64,000 bases of DNA, from the NCBI RefSeq assembly GCF_900100315.1, contig NZ_FNFF01000009.1, positions 1 to 64,000 on the forward strand, given 5' to 3'. Position 1 is the stretch's first letter. Each line of letters starts with the position of its first letter. This document shows, one piece after another, positions 50,713 through 59,750 of the stretch. The position numbers were made by a program, and so were the translations under genes. This DNA comes from Streptomyces indicus (GTDB lineage Bacteria > Actinomycetota > Actinomycetes > Streptomycetales > Streptomycetaceae). Below the pieces are notes generated by a model. The model searched no databases. It was not told the origin of the DNA and saw nothing but the letters and a program-made list of their open reading frames with translations.

Positions 50713-50789
50713 TGGTGGGGCGGGTGGGACTCGAACCCACGGCCGACGGATTATGAGTCCGCTGCTCTAACCGGCTGAGCTACCGCCCC
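50713..50789 (-). tRNA. tRNA with CAU anticodon (Met elongator or lysidine Ile2)
   Basis: The full cloverleaf reads leftward: acceptor GGGGCGG/CCGCCCC, anticodon loop CTCATAA (CAU), T-arm GTGGGTTCGAGTCCCAC, and an encoded CCA (50713-50715). It lacks the initiator features, since its first pair is G-C. The anticodon cannot separate elongator Met from the TilS-modified isoleucine tRNA. The CGGACTCATAATCCG stem looks like the Ile2 type, but this is not decisive. Confidence 0.93.
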
Positions 50790-50945
50790 TTAGCGGCGTG
50801 TCGCGTACACATGTACGCGCCGTCTGCCGCAGCATAGCCGGTCATACGATCTCCCGCGTCGGATGGCCTGCTCTGCCCTGAGCTGCGGACGACGGTCCAC
50901 ATCTGCACAGGACTTGGATCCCCGGCGCGCGGTTCCACCGGACAT

Positions 50946-50969
50946 GAAAAAGGACCCTCAAGGGGTCCT
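50946..50969 (-). terminator. Terminator of the tRNA-Asn pair
   Basis: AGGACCC and its complement GGGTCCT with a 5-base loop, followed on the minus strand by TTTTTC. This is a classic U-tract terminator, unusual in Streptomyces, placed just past the second tRNA-Asn. Confidence 0.8.
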
Positions 50970-50979
50970 CTTCCGGTTG

Positions 50980-51052
50980 CTCTCCCGACTGGACTCGAAC
51001 CAGTAACCTGCCGGTTAACAGCCGGCTGCTCTGCCAATTGAGCTACAGGAGA
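50980..51052 (-). tRNA. tRNA-Asn (GTT), copy 2
   Basis: Leftward cloverleaf: acceptor TCTCCTG/CGGGAGA (one T-G pair), anticodon loop CTGTTAA (GTT, Asn), T-arm ACTGGTTCGAGTCCAGT, discriminator G, no encoded CCA. Copy 1 is five bases upstream on the same transcript and differs only in the acceptor. Confidence 0.95.
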
Positions 51053-51057
51053 CCGAG

Positions 51058-51130
51058 CTCCCCCGACTGGACTCGAACCAGTAACCTGCCGGTTAACAGC
51101 CGGCTGCTCTGCCAATTGAGCTACAGGGGA
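51058..51130 (-). tRNA. tRNA-Asn (GTT), copy 1
   Basis: Leftward cloverleaf: acceptor TCCCCTG/CGGGGGA, anticodon GTT, the same D, anticodon and T arms as copy 2, discriminator G, CCA not encoded. It is the first gene of the two-tRNA transcript that ends at 50946. Confidence 0.95.
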
Positions 51131-51281
51131 ATGCATCGTCTGCAACAAGCTCACCTACCTGGGTGTTCCCTGGGCGGCGTGCGCTCGCTGCGACACATAC
51201 ATTAGCGCAAGCAGGGGGGTGCTCCGCCAATCGGTTCCGGGTAGGCGGCCAGCATCGGACGCTAACGGAAGGGTGGCAGCC

Positions 51282-51584
51282 ATGCGGTACAAGCTCACGT
51301 TCGTCGCCGGACTGGCCCTCGGCTACGTGATCGGCACGCGCGCGGGACGCGAGCGCTACGAGCAGCTCAAGAAGTCGGCCCGGCAGATCGCGCAGAACCC
51401 GGCGGTGCGCAACACCGTCGAGTCGGCGGCCCAGAGCGGTCGCGAGGTCGCGGGCAAGGCCTTCGCCTCGGTCAGCGAGAAGGTCGGGGACAAGATGCCC
51501 GACTCGGTGGCGGACCGGGTGCGTTCGCTGCGGGAGAAGTCGCGTGACGGTGCCGAGGACGACTGGGGCACCAGCAACACCTGA
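51282..51584 (+). CDS. YtxH domain protein
   Basis: 100 residues: a short N-terminal membrane segment (YKLTFVAGLALGYVIGTRAG) followed by RERYEQLKKSARQIAQNPAVRNTVES and helical repeats, the YtxH/gas-vesicle-P-like layout linked to envelope stress. ATG 51282 has GGAAGGG upstream. The role is not defined. It is separated from the FGGY kinase by 110 bp. Confidence 0.8.
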   Translation: MRYKLTFVAGLALGYVIGTRAGRERYEQLKKSARQIAQNPAVRNTVESAAQSGREVAGKAFASVSEKVGDKMPDSVADRVRSLREKSRDGAEDDWGTSNT

Positions 51585-51694
51585 GGTGGGCGGCGGGCGT
51601 CCGGCAGGGCTGTGACCACGGCCTCGGGCGCCCGCCGCGCACATCACCGCTCCGGCCCGCCGGCCGCCCCCGCGCGTAAGGCAAAATTCACCGC

Positions 51695-53167
51695 ATGGGG
51701 ATAGTCGCCGGGCTGGACAGCTCTTCCGAGTTCACACGCATCGTGGTCTGCGACACCGACACCGGTGCCGTGGTCAGGCAGGGCTATGCCCCGCATCCGC
51801 TGGAGAGCACCGCGGGCGCAGGGGGTCCCGGGGGCAAGCCGTCGGATGTCGATCCGCAGGCCTGGCTGCTCAGCCTCGGTGAGGCCGCGGCCGGCGGGCT
51901 GCTCGAAGGTGTGCAGGCCATCGGGGTCTCCGCGCAGCAGAACGCGCTGGTGCCGCTGGACGGCCAGGGCAACACCGTGCGTCCCGCGCTGACCGGCGGC
52001 GACAAGCGGGCGCAGGTGGCCGCGGCGGATCTGATCGACGGGCTCGGCGGGCGGCAGGCCTGGGCCGAGGCCGTGGGCTGCGTGCCGCAGGCCCAGCACC
52101 CCGTGACCAAGCTGCGCTGGCTGGCGCGCAGCGAACCCGAGAACGCCCGGCGGGTGGCGGCCGTGCTCCAGGCGCACGACTGGCTGGTGTGGCAGCTGCT
52201 GGGCCGGCCCGCCCGCAGGACCGCGGACCGCGGCGGCGCTTCCGGTACGGGGTACTGGTCGGCCGCGACCTCCTCGTACCGGCCGGATCTCGTGGAGCTC
52301 GCGCTCGGCCGGCAGGCCGCGCTGCCCGAGGTGCTCGGTCCCTCGGAGGCCGCGGGGACCACGCCCGAAGGACTGCTGATCTCGGCGGGGACCGGCGAGA
52401 CGATGGCGGCCGCGTTCGGTCTCGGGATCGGGGTCGGGGACGCCGTGGTGTCCCTCGGCGCCTCCGGGTCCGTGACGGCCGTGCACCACGAGGCGCTGGC
52501 CGACCCGAGCGGGATGATCACCTCGCTCGCCGACGCCACCGGGATGCATCTGCCGGTGGTGCACACGCTGAACGCCGTACGGGCGCTGCGGGGCACCGCG
52601 GATCTGCTGTCCACGGATCTGGAGGGGCTCAGCGAGCTCGCGCTCAAGTCGACTCCCGGCGCGCACGGGCTGGTGCTCCTTCCGTACCTGGAGGGCGAGA
52701 AGACTCCACAGCTGCCGCACACCGCCGGGTCGCTGCACGGGCTGCGGCGCGAGTCGATGAAGCCGGAGCATCTGGCGCGGGCCGCGTTCGAGGGCATGCT
52801 GTGCTCGCTCGCGGACGCGCTCGGGGTGCTGCGGGCGCGCGGGGTGGAGGTGCGCCGGGTGTTCCTGCTCGGGGCGGCCGCCGAGCTGCCGGCCGTGCAG
52901 GCCGCGGCGCCGATGCTGCTCGGTGCGCAGGTCGTGGTGCCGCAGCCCGCGGACTATGCGGCGATCGGCGCGGCCCGGCAGGCGGCCTGGGCGCTGGGCG
53001 TGCAGCAGGGCACGCTGCATCCGTCCGCTCCCCCGGCCTGGCAGGGCGCGGCGGCGCAGGTGCTCGAGCCGGGCGAGGAGCTCCCGGTCGGGCAGGCCGT
53101 GCGCCAGCAGTACACGGCGGTGCGGGAGCAGACCCATCCGGAGGCGTTCGGGGGCCTGAGCGTCTGA
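51695..53167 (+). CDS. FGGY family carbohydrate kinase (xylulokinase-like)
   Basis: 490 residues. The N-terminal ATPase half begins GIVAGLDSSSEFTRIVVCDTDTG, with IGVSAQQNALVPLD. The family signature LPYLEGEKTPQLP and the C-terminal adenosine motif VFLLGAAAELPAVQAAAPMLLGAQV are present, though the usual GGGA is replaced by LGAA. GTGETMAAAFGLG..VSLGASGSV is the sugar-proximal loop. Similar to xylulokinases; the sugar is unknown, and no isomerase or transporter is adjacent. Confidence 0.83.
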   Translation: MGIVAGLDSSSEFTRIVVCDTDTGAVVRQGYAPHPLESTAGAGGPGGKPSDVDPQAWLLSLGEAAAGGLLEGVQAIGVSAQQNALVPLDGQGNTVRPALTGGDKRAQVAAADLIDGLGGRQAWAEAVGCVPQAQHPVTKLRWLARSEPENARRVAAVLQAHDWLVWQLLGRPARRTADRGGASGTGYWSAATSSYRPDLVELALGRQAALPEVLGPSEAAGTTPEGLLISAGTGETMAAAFGLGIGVGDAVVSLGASGSVTAVHHEALADPSGMITSLADATGMHLPVVHTLNAVRALRGTADLLSTDLEGLSELALKSTPGAHGLVLLPYLEGEKTPQLPHTAGSLHGLRRESMKPEHLARAAFEGMLCSLADALGVLRARGVEVRRVFLLGAAAELPAVQAAAPMLLGAQVVVPQPADYAAIGAARQAAWALGVQQGTLHPSAPPAWQGAAAQVLEPGEELPVGQAVRQQYTAVREQTHPEAFGGLSV

Positions 53168-53284
53168 GGCTCCGGCTCAAGGGCGGGCGGGGGTTTCTTG
53201 ACCCGTCCTTGAGTAATTCGGTTGAGCTCCAGCAGGTGGAGTGTCGCAGGATGGCGGATGACTGAAACGTTGCCTCCGGCTACT

Positions 53285-53298
53285 GCGATAGGTATCGC
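53285..53298. promoter_or_regulatory. Palindrome abutting the ABC transporter start codon
   Basis: GCGATA-GG-TATCGC directly precedes GTG 53299. It overlaps a TAGGTAT -10-like element, so the mRNA may be leaderless and a repressor could sit on the promoter. Confidence 0.45.
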
Positions 53299-55032
53299 GT
53301 GCTCATACGACTCCTGCGGGAGCATCTCGCTCCGTACAAGAAACCCATAGCCGTCCTGGTGCTGCTGCAGTTCCTGCAGACCTGCGCCACGCTCTACCTG
53401 CCCACCCTGAACGCGGACATCATCGACAACGGTGTCGTCGCCGGGGACACGGGCTACATCCTGACCTTCGGTGCCCTGATGATCGGGATCACCGTCGTGC
53501 AGGTGGTGTGCAACATCGGCGCCGTGTTCTACGGCGCGCGGACCGCCGCGGCGCTCGGCCGCGACGTACGGGCCGCGATCTTCGACCGGGTGCAGTCGTT
53601 CTCGGCCCGCGAAGTGGGGCACTTCGGGGCGCCGTCCCTGATCACGCGCACCACGAACGACGTCCAGCAAGTGCAGATGCTGGTCCTGATGACGTTCACG
53701 CTGATGGTGTCCGCGCCCATCATGTGCGTCGGCGGCATCGTGATGGCGCTCGGCCTCGACGTGCCGCTCTCCGGGATCCTGGTGGCGGTCGTGCCGGTGC
53801 TCGGCATCGCGGTCTCGCTGATCGTACGGAGGCTGCGGCCGCTGTTCCGCACCATGCAGGAGCGGCTCGACACCGTGAACCGGGTGCTGCGCGAGCAGAT
53901 CACCGGCAACCGTGTGATCAGGGCCTTCGTGAAGGACGCGTACGAGAAGGACCGGTTCGGGAAGTCCAACGAGGAGCTCACCGACGTCTCGCTCGGCACC
54001 GGGCGGCTGCTCGCGCTGATGTTCCCGATCGTCATGACGACGGTGAACATCTCGTCCATCGCCGTGGTGTGGTTCGGCGCTCATCGGATCGACAGCGGCG
54101 GGATGCAGATCGGGGCGCTGACGGCGTTCCTCGCGTATCTGATGCAGATCGTGATGAGCGTGATGATGGCCACGTTCATGTTCATGATGGTGCCGCGCGC
54201 CGAGGTCTGTGCCGAGCGGATCCAGGAGGTGCTCGACACCGAGTCCAGCGTCGTGCCGCCGGCCGATCCCGTACGGGAGCTGCGGGCACACGGGCATCTG
54301 GAGATCCGCGACGCCGGCTTCCGCTACCCGGGGGCCGAGGAGCCGGTGCTCAAGGCGGTCTCCCTCGTCGCGCGGCCCGGTGAGGTGACGGCCGTGATCG
54401 GGTCGACGGGCTCCGGGAAGTCCACGCTGCTCGGGCTCGTGCCGCGGCTGTACGACGCGACCGAGGGCGAGGTCCTGGTCGACGGGGTCGACGTGGGCAC
54501 GCTCGACCCGCAGCTGCTCGCGCGGACCGTGGGCCTCGTACCGCAGAAGCCGTATCTGTTCTCCGGGACTGTGGCGACGAATCTGCGGTACGGGAATCCG
54601 GATGCCACGGACGAGGAGCTGTGGCACGCGCTGGAAGTGGCGCAGGCGGCGGACTTCGTGCGAAAGCTGGAGAACGGGCTCAACTCCCCCATCGCGCAAG
54701 GCGGGACGAACGTCTCCGGTGGTCAACGGCAGCGGCTCGCGATCGCGCGCACCCTGGTGCAGCGGCCGGAGATCTACCTCTTCGACGACTCGTTCTCGGC
54801 GCTGGACTACGCGACGGACGCGGCGCTCAGGGCCGCACTCGCGCGCGAGACCGCCGAGGCGACGGTGGTGATCGTGGCCCAGCGGGTGTCCACGATCCGG
54901 GACGCCGACCGGATTCTCGTGCTCGACGAGGGGCGGGTCGTCGGGGTCGGGCGGCATGAGGAACTGATGCAGGACAACGGGACGTACAGGGAAATCGTGC
55001 TGTCCCAGCTCACGGAAGCGGAGGCTGCCTGA
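53299..55032 (+). CDS. ABC exporter half-transporter, subunit A (degenerate Walker B)
   Basis: 577 residues: six-helix exporter domain (1-330) then ATPase. Walker A GSTGSGKSTLLGLV, signature VSGGQRQRLAIARTL is canonical, but Walker B reads IYLFDDSFSALD with Asp in place of the catalytic Glu, as in the non-catalytic subunit of heterodimeric exporters (TM287/BmrC type). GTG 53299 start. Its stop overlaps the second subunit by one base (TGATG). Substrate unknown. Confidence 0.9.
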   Translation: MLIRLLREHLAPYKKPIAVLVLLQFLQTCATLYLPTLNADIIDNGVVAGDTGYILTFGALMIGITVVQVVCNIGAVFYGARTAAALGRDVRAAIFDRVQSFSAREVGHFGAPSLITRTTNDVQQVQMLVLMTFTLMVSAPIMCVGGIVMALGLDVPLSGILVAVVPVLGIAVSLIVRRLRPLFRTMQERLDTVNRVLREQITGNRVIRAFVKDAYEKDRFGKSNEELTDVSLGTGRLLALMFPIVMTTVNISSIAVVWFGAHRIDSGGMQIGALTAFLAYLMQIVMSVMMATFMFMMVPRAEVCAERIQEVLDTESSVVPPADPVRELRAHGHLEIRDAGFRYPGAEEPVLKAVSLVARPGEVTAVIGSTGSGKSTLLGLVPRLYDATEGEVLVDGVDVGTLDPQLLARTVGLVPQKPYLFSGTVATNLRYGNPDATDEELWHALEVAQAADFVRKLENGLNSPIAQGGTNVSGGQRQRLAIARTLVQRPEIYLFDDSFSALDYATDAALRAALARETAEATVVIVAQRVSTIRDADRILVLDEGRVVGVGRHEELMQDNGTYREIVLSQLTEAEAA

Positions 55033-56960
55033 TGGCGGGGCCGGCAGGACGCATGATGGCCGGTGGCGGGCCCGATCAGCGCTCCATGGACTTCAAGGGG
55101 TCGGGCAAGCGGCTGCTCGCGCAGTTCAGGCCCGAGCGCTACACGATGTACGCGATGATCGCCGCGGTCATGCTCAGCGTGGGCCTGTCCGTGGTGGGTC
55201 CGAAGATCCTCGGGCACGCCACCGACCTGATCTTCGCGGGCATCGTCGGGCGCGACATGCCCGCGGGCGCCACCAAGGCCGAAGTCCTCGCGCAGATGCG
55301 GGCGAACGGTGACGGCGACCAGGCGGACATGCTGTCCGGGATGGACTTCACGCCGGGTGAGGGCATCGACTTCGGTGCGGTCGGCGAGACGCTGCTTTTC
55401 GCGCTGACCGTGTTCCTGATCGCCGGTGCGCTGATGGCGGTGGCCACGCGTCTGGTGAACCGGGCCGTGAACATGACGGTCTACCGGATGCGCGAGGACC
55501 TCCAGGCGAAGCTGTCGCGCCTACCGCTGTCGTACTTCGACAAGCGGCAGCGCGGCGAGGTGCTCAGCCGCGCGACCAACGACATCGACAACATCGGGCA
55601 GACGCTCCAGCAGACCATGGGCCAGCTGGTGAACTCGCTGCTCACCATCGTCGGTGTCCTGGTGATGATGTTCTGGATCTCGCCGCTGCTCGCGCTCGTC
55701 GCGCTGATCACCGTGCCGCTGTCGTTCTTCGTGGCGAAGAAGGTCGGCAAGCGCTCGCAGCCGCACTTCGTCCAGCAGTGGAAGTCCACCGGCAAGGTCA
55801 ACGCGCACGTGGAGGAGATGTACACCGGGCACAACCTGGTGAAGGTCTTCGGGCGTCAGGAGGAGTCGGCTCAGCAGTTCGCGGAGCAGAACGAGGCGCT
55901 CTACCAGGCCTCGTTCCAGGCGCAGTTCAACAGCGGCGCCATGCAGCCGCTGATGTTCTTCATCTCCAACCTGAACTATGTGCTCGTCGCCGTGGTCGGC
56001 GGTCTGCGGGTGGCTTCGGGTGCGCTGTCGATCGGTGACGTGCAGGCGTTCATCCAGTACTCGCGGCAGTTCTCGATGCCGCTGACGCAGGTGGCGTCGA
56101 TGGCGAACCTGGTGCAGTCGGGTGTGGCCTCGGCCGAGCGGATCTTCGAACTCCTCGACGCCGACGAGCAGTCGGCGGACCCCCGGCCCGCCGAGCGGCC
56201 CGAGGTGCTGCGCGGCGAGGTCTCCTTCGAGGACGTGTCCTTCCGTTACGAGGAGGACAAGCCGCTCATCGAGGACCTCTCCCTCACCGTGGAGCCCGGG
56301 CACACGGTCGCCATCGTCGGCCCGACCGGCGCGGGCAAGACCACGCTGGTGAACCTGCTCCTCCGGTTCTACGACGTCACCGGCGGACGGATCACGCTCG
56401 ACGGGATCGACATCGCGAAGATGACCCGCGACGAACTGCGCGCCGGGATCGGCATGGTGCTCCAGGACACCTGGCTGTTCGGCGGCACCATCGCGGAGAA
56501 CATCGCGTACGGCGCTCCGAAGGACGTGACGCGGGACGAGATCGAGGACGCGGCCCGTGCCGCGCACGCGGACCGGTTCATCCGGACGCTGCCCGACGGC
56601 TACGACACGGTGATCGACGACGAGGGCACCGGGGTGAGCGCGGGTGAGAAGCAGCTCATCACCATCGCGCGGGCCTTCCTGTCCGACCCGGTGATCCTCG
56701 TGCTCGACGAGGCGACCAGCTCCGTCGACACCCGTACCGAGGTGCTGATCCAGAAGGCGATGGCCCGCCTCGCGCACGGCCGTACGTCCTTCGTGATCGC
56801 GCACCGGCTCTCCACGATCCGCGACGCGGACACGATCCTGGTGATGGAGAACGGCTCGATCGTCGAACAGGGCACGCACGACGCCCTGTTGGCGGCCGGC
56901 GGTGCCTATGCGCGTCTGTACAAGGCGCAGTTCGCGGAGGCCGTGGTCGAGGTGGAGTAG
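55032..56960 (+). CDS. ABC exporter half-transporter, subunit B (catalytic)
   Basis: 642 residues with a 120-residue longer N-terminus than subunit A, including an extracytoplasmic Asp/Gly loop, then the exporter helices and ATPase. Walker A GPTGAGKTTLVNLL; Walker B VILVLDEATSSVD is canonical; the signature reads VSAGEKQLITIARAF, departing from SGGQ. So the working ATP site combines this Walker B with the SGGQ of subunit A, and the other site is degenerate. A canonical heterodimer. A drug, lipid or peptide substrate is likely. Confidence 0.9.
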   Translation: MAGPAGRMMAGGGPDQRSMDFKGSGKRLLAQFRPERYTMYAMIAAVMLSVGLSVVGPKILGHATDLIFAGIVGRDMPAGATKAEVLAQMRANGDGDQADMLSGMDFTPGEGIDFGAVGETLLFALTVFLIAGALMAVATRLVNRAVNMTVYRMREDLQAKLSRLPLSYFDKRQRGEVLSRATNDIDNIGQTLQQTMGQLVNSLLTIVGVLVMMFWISPLLALVALITVPLSFFVAKKVGKRSQPHFVQQWKSTGKVNAHVEEMYTGHNLVKVFGRQEESAQQFAEQNEALYQASFQAQFNSGAMQPLMFFISNLNYVLVAVVGGLRVASGALSIGDVQAFIQYSRQFSMPLTQVASMANLVQSGVASAERIFELLDADEQSADPRPAERPEVLRGEVSFEDVSFRYEEDKPLIEDLSLTVEPGHTVAIVGPTGAGKTTLVNLLLRFYDVTGGRITLDGIDIAKMTRDELRAGIGMVLQDTWLFGGTIAENIAYGAPKDVTRDEIEDAARAAHADRFIRTLPDGYDTVIDDEGTGVSAGEKQLITIARAFLSDPVILVLDEATSSVDTRTEVLIQKAMARLAHGRTSFVIAHRLSTIRDADTILVMENGSIVEQGTHDALLAAGGAYARLYKAQFAEAVVEVE

Positions 56961-57041
56961 GCCGTACGGAGGTCATGGCCGCGGTGGAGCAGGCGCTGCG
57001 GACGTATGGACCGCGCTGCCCACGCGCCGCACCCTTGGAGC

Positions 57042-57557
57042 ATGCGCAAGGGTGCGGCTGCCGTGGGCAGCGCGGTCTTCTTCGTGGTGGCGCCCGGCAC
57101 CGTGGCCGGGCTCGTGCCCTGGCTGCTCACCGGCTGGGACGCGGGCGGGCCCTGGTGGGGTCCGGTGCGGGTGGCCGGCTGGGCGCTGCTCGGGGTCGCG
57201 ACGGCGGCGCTCCTGCACGCCTTCGCCCGCTTCGTACAGCAGGGCCTCGGCACCCCCGCACCCACGGCCCCCACCGCACACCTGGTCGTGACCGGCGTCT
57301 ACCGGCATGTGCGCAACCCGATGTACGTGGCCGTGACCGCCGTGATCCTGGCCCAAGGCCTGGTGCTCGCCCGGCCCGTGCTGCTCGGCTACGGACTGCT
57401 CGCCTGGGCGGTCATGGCCGCGTTCGTGCGCGGCTACGAAGAGCCCAAGCTGCGCGCGCAGTTCGGCCAGGAGTACGAGGACTACCGGCGGGCCGTGCGC
57501 GGGTGGGTGCCCCGGCTCGTGCCCTACCGGGCCGGGCACGCGGACCGCTCCTGGTGA
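57042..57557 (+). CDS. Isoprenylcysteine carboxylmethyltransferase-like membrane protein
   Basis: 171 residues with about four helices. HLVVTGVYRHVRNPMYVAV is the ICMT/phospholipid-methyltransferase motif (G-x-Y-x-x-x-R-N-P-x-Y), and the end YEEPKLRAQFGQEYEDYRRAVRGWVPR holds the SAM-proximal E-E-x-x-L and Y-x-x-Y. ATG 57042 fits the family N-terminus; an upstream ATG 57006 is possible. Probably methylates a lipid or prenyl group. Convergent with hrdA. Confidence 0.83.
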   Translation: MRKGAAAVGSAVFFVVAPGTVAGLVPWLLTGWDAGGPWWGPVRVAGWALLGVATAALLHAFARFVQQGLGTPAPTAPTAHLVVTGVYRHVRNPMYVAVTAVILAQGLVLARPVLLGYGLLAWAVMAAFVRGYEEPKLRAQFGQEYEDYRRAVRGWVPRLVPYRAGHADRSW

Positions 57558-57580
57558 AGCCGTCCGCGGTCGGTCCACGG

Positions 57581-58708
57581 TCAGTCCAGATAGCCCCTGA
57601 GCTGGTCGGCGAAGGCGTGGTCGCGGAGCTTGTTGAGGGTCTTCGACTCGATCTGGCGGATGCGTTCGCGCGTCACGCCGAAGATCCGGCCGATCTCCTC
57701 CAGGGTGCGCGGCCGGCCGTCCGCGAGCCCGTAGCGCAGCTGCACCACCTTGCGCTCGCGCTCGCCGAGCGTGGAGAGCACGGCCTCCAAGTGCTCGCGC
57801 AGCAGCAGGAATGCGGCCGATTCCACGGGCGAGGTCGCGTCCCCGTCCTCGATCAGGTCGCCGAGCGCCACATCGTCCTCTTCGCCCACGGGCGCGTGCA
57901 GCGACACGGGCTCCTGCGCGAGCCGCAGCACCTCGCTGACCCGCTCCTCGGGCAGGTCGAGATGCACGGCGACCTCTTCGGGCGTGGGCTCGTACCCGCG
58001 CTCCTGGAGCATCCGGCGCTGCACCCGTACGACGCGGTTGATGAGTTCGACGACATGCACGGGGACGCGGATGGTGCGCGCCTGGTCGGCGAGGGCGCGG
58101 GACATGGCCTGGCGGATCCACCAGGTCGCGTACGTGGAGAACTTGTAGCCGCGCGCGTAATCGAACTTCTCGACTGCCCTGATCAGGCCCAGGTTCCCCT
58201 CCTGGACGAGGTCGAGCATGGTCAGGCCGCGGCCCACGTAGCGCTTGGCGACCGAGACGACCAGGCGCAGGTTGGCCTCGATGAGGCGGCGCTTGGCCAT
58301 CCGGCCCATGACGACCAGTTTGTCGAGGTCGAGGGCGAGTTGGGAATCGAGGTCGGGGGTGTTGGCGAGCTTCTCCTCGGCGAAGAGACCGGCTTCCACG
58401 CGCCGGGCGAGCTCCACCTCCTCGGCCGCCGTGAGCAGCGGGATCCTGCCGATCTCGCGTAAGTACTGCCGGAACAGGTCGGAGGAGGGGCCGCCGGTCT
58501 CCGCGCGCGCCGGACGCGGTTCGGGCGGCTCGGGCAGCTCGGCCGGTTCGGCCTCTTCGACGGACTCGGGATGCCGGGCGGGCAGGCTCTGCGCGGGCAC
58601 GGCCGCGATGAGCTCGGCGGTGGGGTCCGCGCCCGCCTGTGCGCCGCTCTGTGCGGGGGACGTGGCGGACGGGGCTGCTTTGCTCAACGTCCGGGTCTGG
58701 GTCTGCAC
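57581..58708 (-). CDS. hrdA: Principal-type RNA polymerase sigma factor HrdA
   Basis: 375 residues. Region 1.2 SSDLFRQYLREIGRIPLLTAAEEVELARRVEAG; region 2 AKRRLIEANLRLVVSVAKRYVGRGLTMLDLVQEGNLGLIRAVEKFDYARGYKFSTYATWWIRQAMSRAL; region 4.2 RTLEEIGRIFGVTRERIRQIESKTLNKLR. It is a sigma-70 group 1/2 protein. Next to dnaG, as hrdA is in S. coelicolor. GTG 58708 has GGAGG seven bases ahead and begins VQTQTRTLSK. A GTG at 58900 would add 64 poorly conserved residues. Confidence 0.85.
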   Translation of the reverse strand: MQTQTRTLSKAAPSATSPAQSGAQAGADPTAELIAAVPAQSLPARHPESVEEAEPAELPEPPEPRPARAETGGPSSDLFRQYLREIGRIPLLTAAEEVELARRVEAGLFAEEKLANTPDLDSQLALDLDKLVVMGRMAKRRLIEANLRLVVSVAKRYVGRGLTMLDLVQEGNLGLIRAVEKFDYARGYKFSTYATWWIRQAMSRALADQARTIRVPVHVVELINRVVRVQRRMLQERGYEPTPEEVAVHLDLPEERVSEVLRLAQEPVSLHAPVGEEDDVALGDLIEDGDATSPVESAAFLLLREHLEAVLSTLGERERKVVQLRYGLADGRPRTLEEIGRIFGVTRERIRQIESKTLNKLRDHAFADQLRGYLD

Positions 58709-59012
58709 CGGGGCGACCTCCAGGGTGATCGCCGCCGCACGGGGGATTCGCGGCAGCGGTACGGCGGGGACTGGACCGGCGGCCGTGCCGCCGTGCGTCC
58801 CGTGATCTGTGAGCGGATCCGCGGGGGTTTCGGGCCCACGCCCGGTGGTCCTGCCGCGCTCCGAGGACTCAGGCACCGCACCCAGTGTGGAGTACGACAC
58901 ATCTCCGCCACGAGGGGCGTGCGGGGACTTTTTGAGTCCGGTCCGTGACCGACCGGTTACCCGCAGAACAAACTCGCATGCCGGTTCGGTCCGGCTCTGT
59001 CAGGATCGAACG

Positions 59013-59696
59013 ATGTACGAGCACTCCCCCGCGGCCGCCGTGCCGGGACCCGTGTCCGGGCTCGCTCGCGGGTCCTCAACTGCCTTCTACGAGGCGCATG
59101 TCACCGCGCGGTGTGCCGGCGCGGAGGATGTCGCGCGCTTCGAGGCGTGGGCCGCGCGGGAGGGCTTGAAGGCCACCCACATCGTGCTCGCGCGCGGCCG
59201 TACGCCCTCGCAGCCGATGCTGACGCTGCGTGAATCCGGCAGCTTCGCCGGGCAGTTGGCCGCGGCGCGGGAGGTGGCGGGTCGGCTGCGGGAGGCCGGG
59301 TTCGATCCCGTACGCATCAAGGTGGAGTGCACGCCGTGGGCGCCCGAGGTGCCCCAACAGCCTTCCGCGCGCCAGCACTTCGAGCACCACGTGAAGCTGC
59401 TGCTCGACGGGGACTTCGACCGGGCGGGACTGACGGGGGTGGCCGAGGCGCACGGGGCGCATCTGTCGTGGAACGCGCGGCGGGTGCGCGAGGGCGGACG
59501 GCACGAGCGGTTCGTCACGCAGCGCTGCTTCGGAGTGCCGGCCGCGGAGGCGGGCCGCGCGCTCGAACAGCTGCTCGCGGATCTGACGGGTTATGACGTC
59601 CTGGCTGTGGAGCGCGAGTTCGTGCTGTACGACAGTGACCTGTCGGTGGACGACGGGTGGATCGGGGCGGGGCCTGAGGGCCGGCGCGGGACTTGA
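59013..59696 (+). CDS. Hypothetical protein, possible partner of the AbiEii-like gene
   Basis: 227 residues, no recognised family. The first part FYEAHVTARCAGAEDVARFEAWAAREGLKATHIVLARGRTPSQPMLTL is alpha-beta, then a helical part (QHFEHHVKLLLDGDFDRAGL) and QRCFGVPAAEAGRALEQLLADL. No signal peptide. ATG 59013 follows AGGATCG by seven bases. It is followed 53 bp later by the nucleotidyltransferase gene, across 19-bp repeats. A two-gene module is possible. Confidence 0.6.
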   Translation: MYEHSPAAAVPGPVSGLARGSSTAFYEAHVTARCAGAEDVARFEAWAAREGLKATHIVLARGRTPSQPMLTLRESGSFAGQLAAAREVAGRLREAGFDPVRIKVECTPWAPEVPQQPSARQHFEHHVKLLLDGDFDRAGLTGVAEAHGAHLSWNARRVREGGRHERFVTQRCFGVPAAEAGRALEQLLADLTGYDVLAVEREFVLYDSDLSVDDGWIGAGPEGRRGT

Positions 59697-59750
59697 GGAT
59701 CGGGGCGGGGCATGAGCATCGGGGCGGGGTATGAGCATCGGGGCCGGACA
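59694..59750. repeat. Three tandem 19-bp repeats carrying TGAGCATCGGGGC
   Basis: Units at 59694-59712, 59713-59731 and 59732-59750 read TGAGGATCGGGGCGGGGCA or close variants. The repeated ATGAG places several false starts before the real ATG at 59750. Part of a fourth lies inside the previous gene (GGATCGGGGCGGGGCCTGAG, about 59659). Confidence 0.8.

Noticed and set aside
50780..51154. Minus-strand frame with a duplicated VAQLAEQPAVNRQVTGSSPVG segment
   Set aside because: The repeat is the translation of two tRNA-Asn genes, a known annotation artefact.
58709..58900. Extended N-terminus of the sigma factor from GTG 58900
   Set aside because: The ribosome site there is badly spaced and the extra 64 residues look unconserved; GTG 58708 has an ideal GGAGG.
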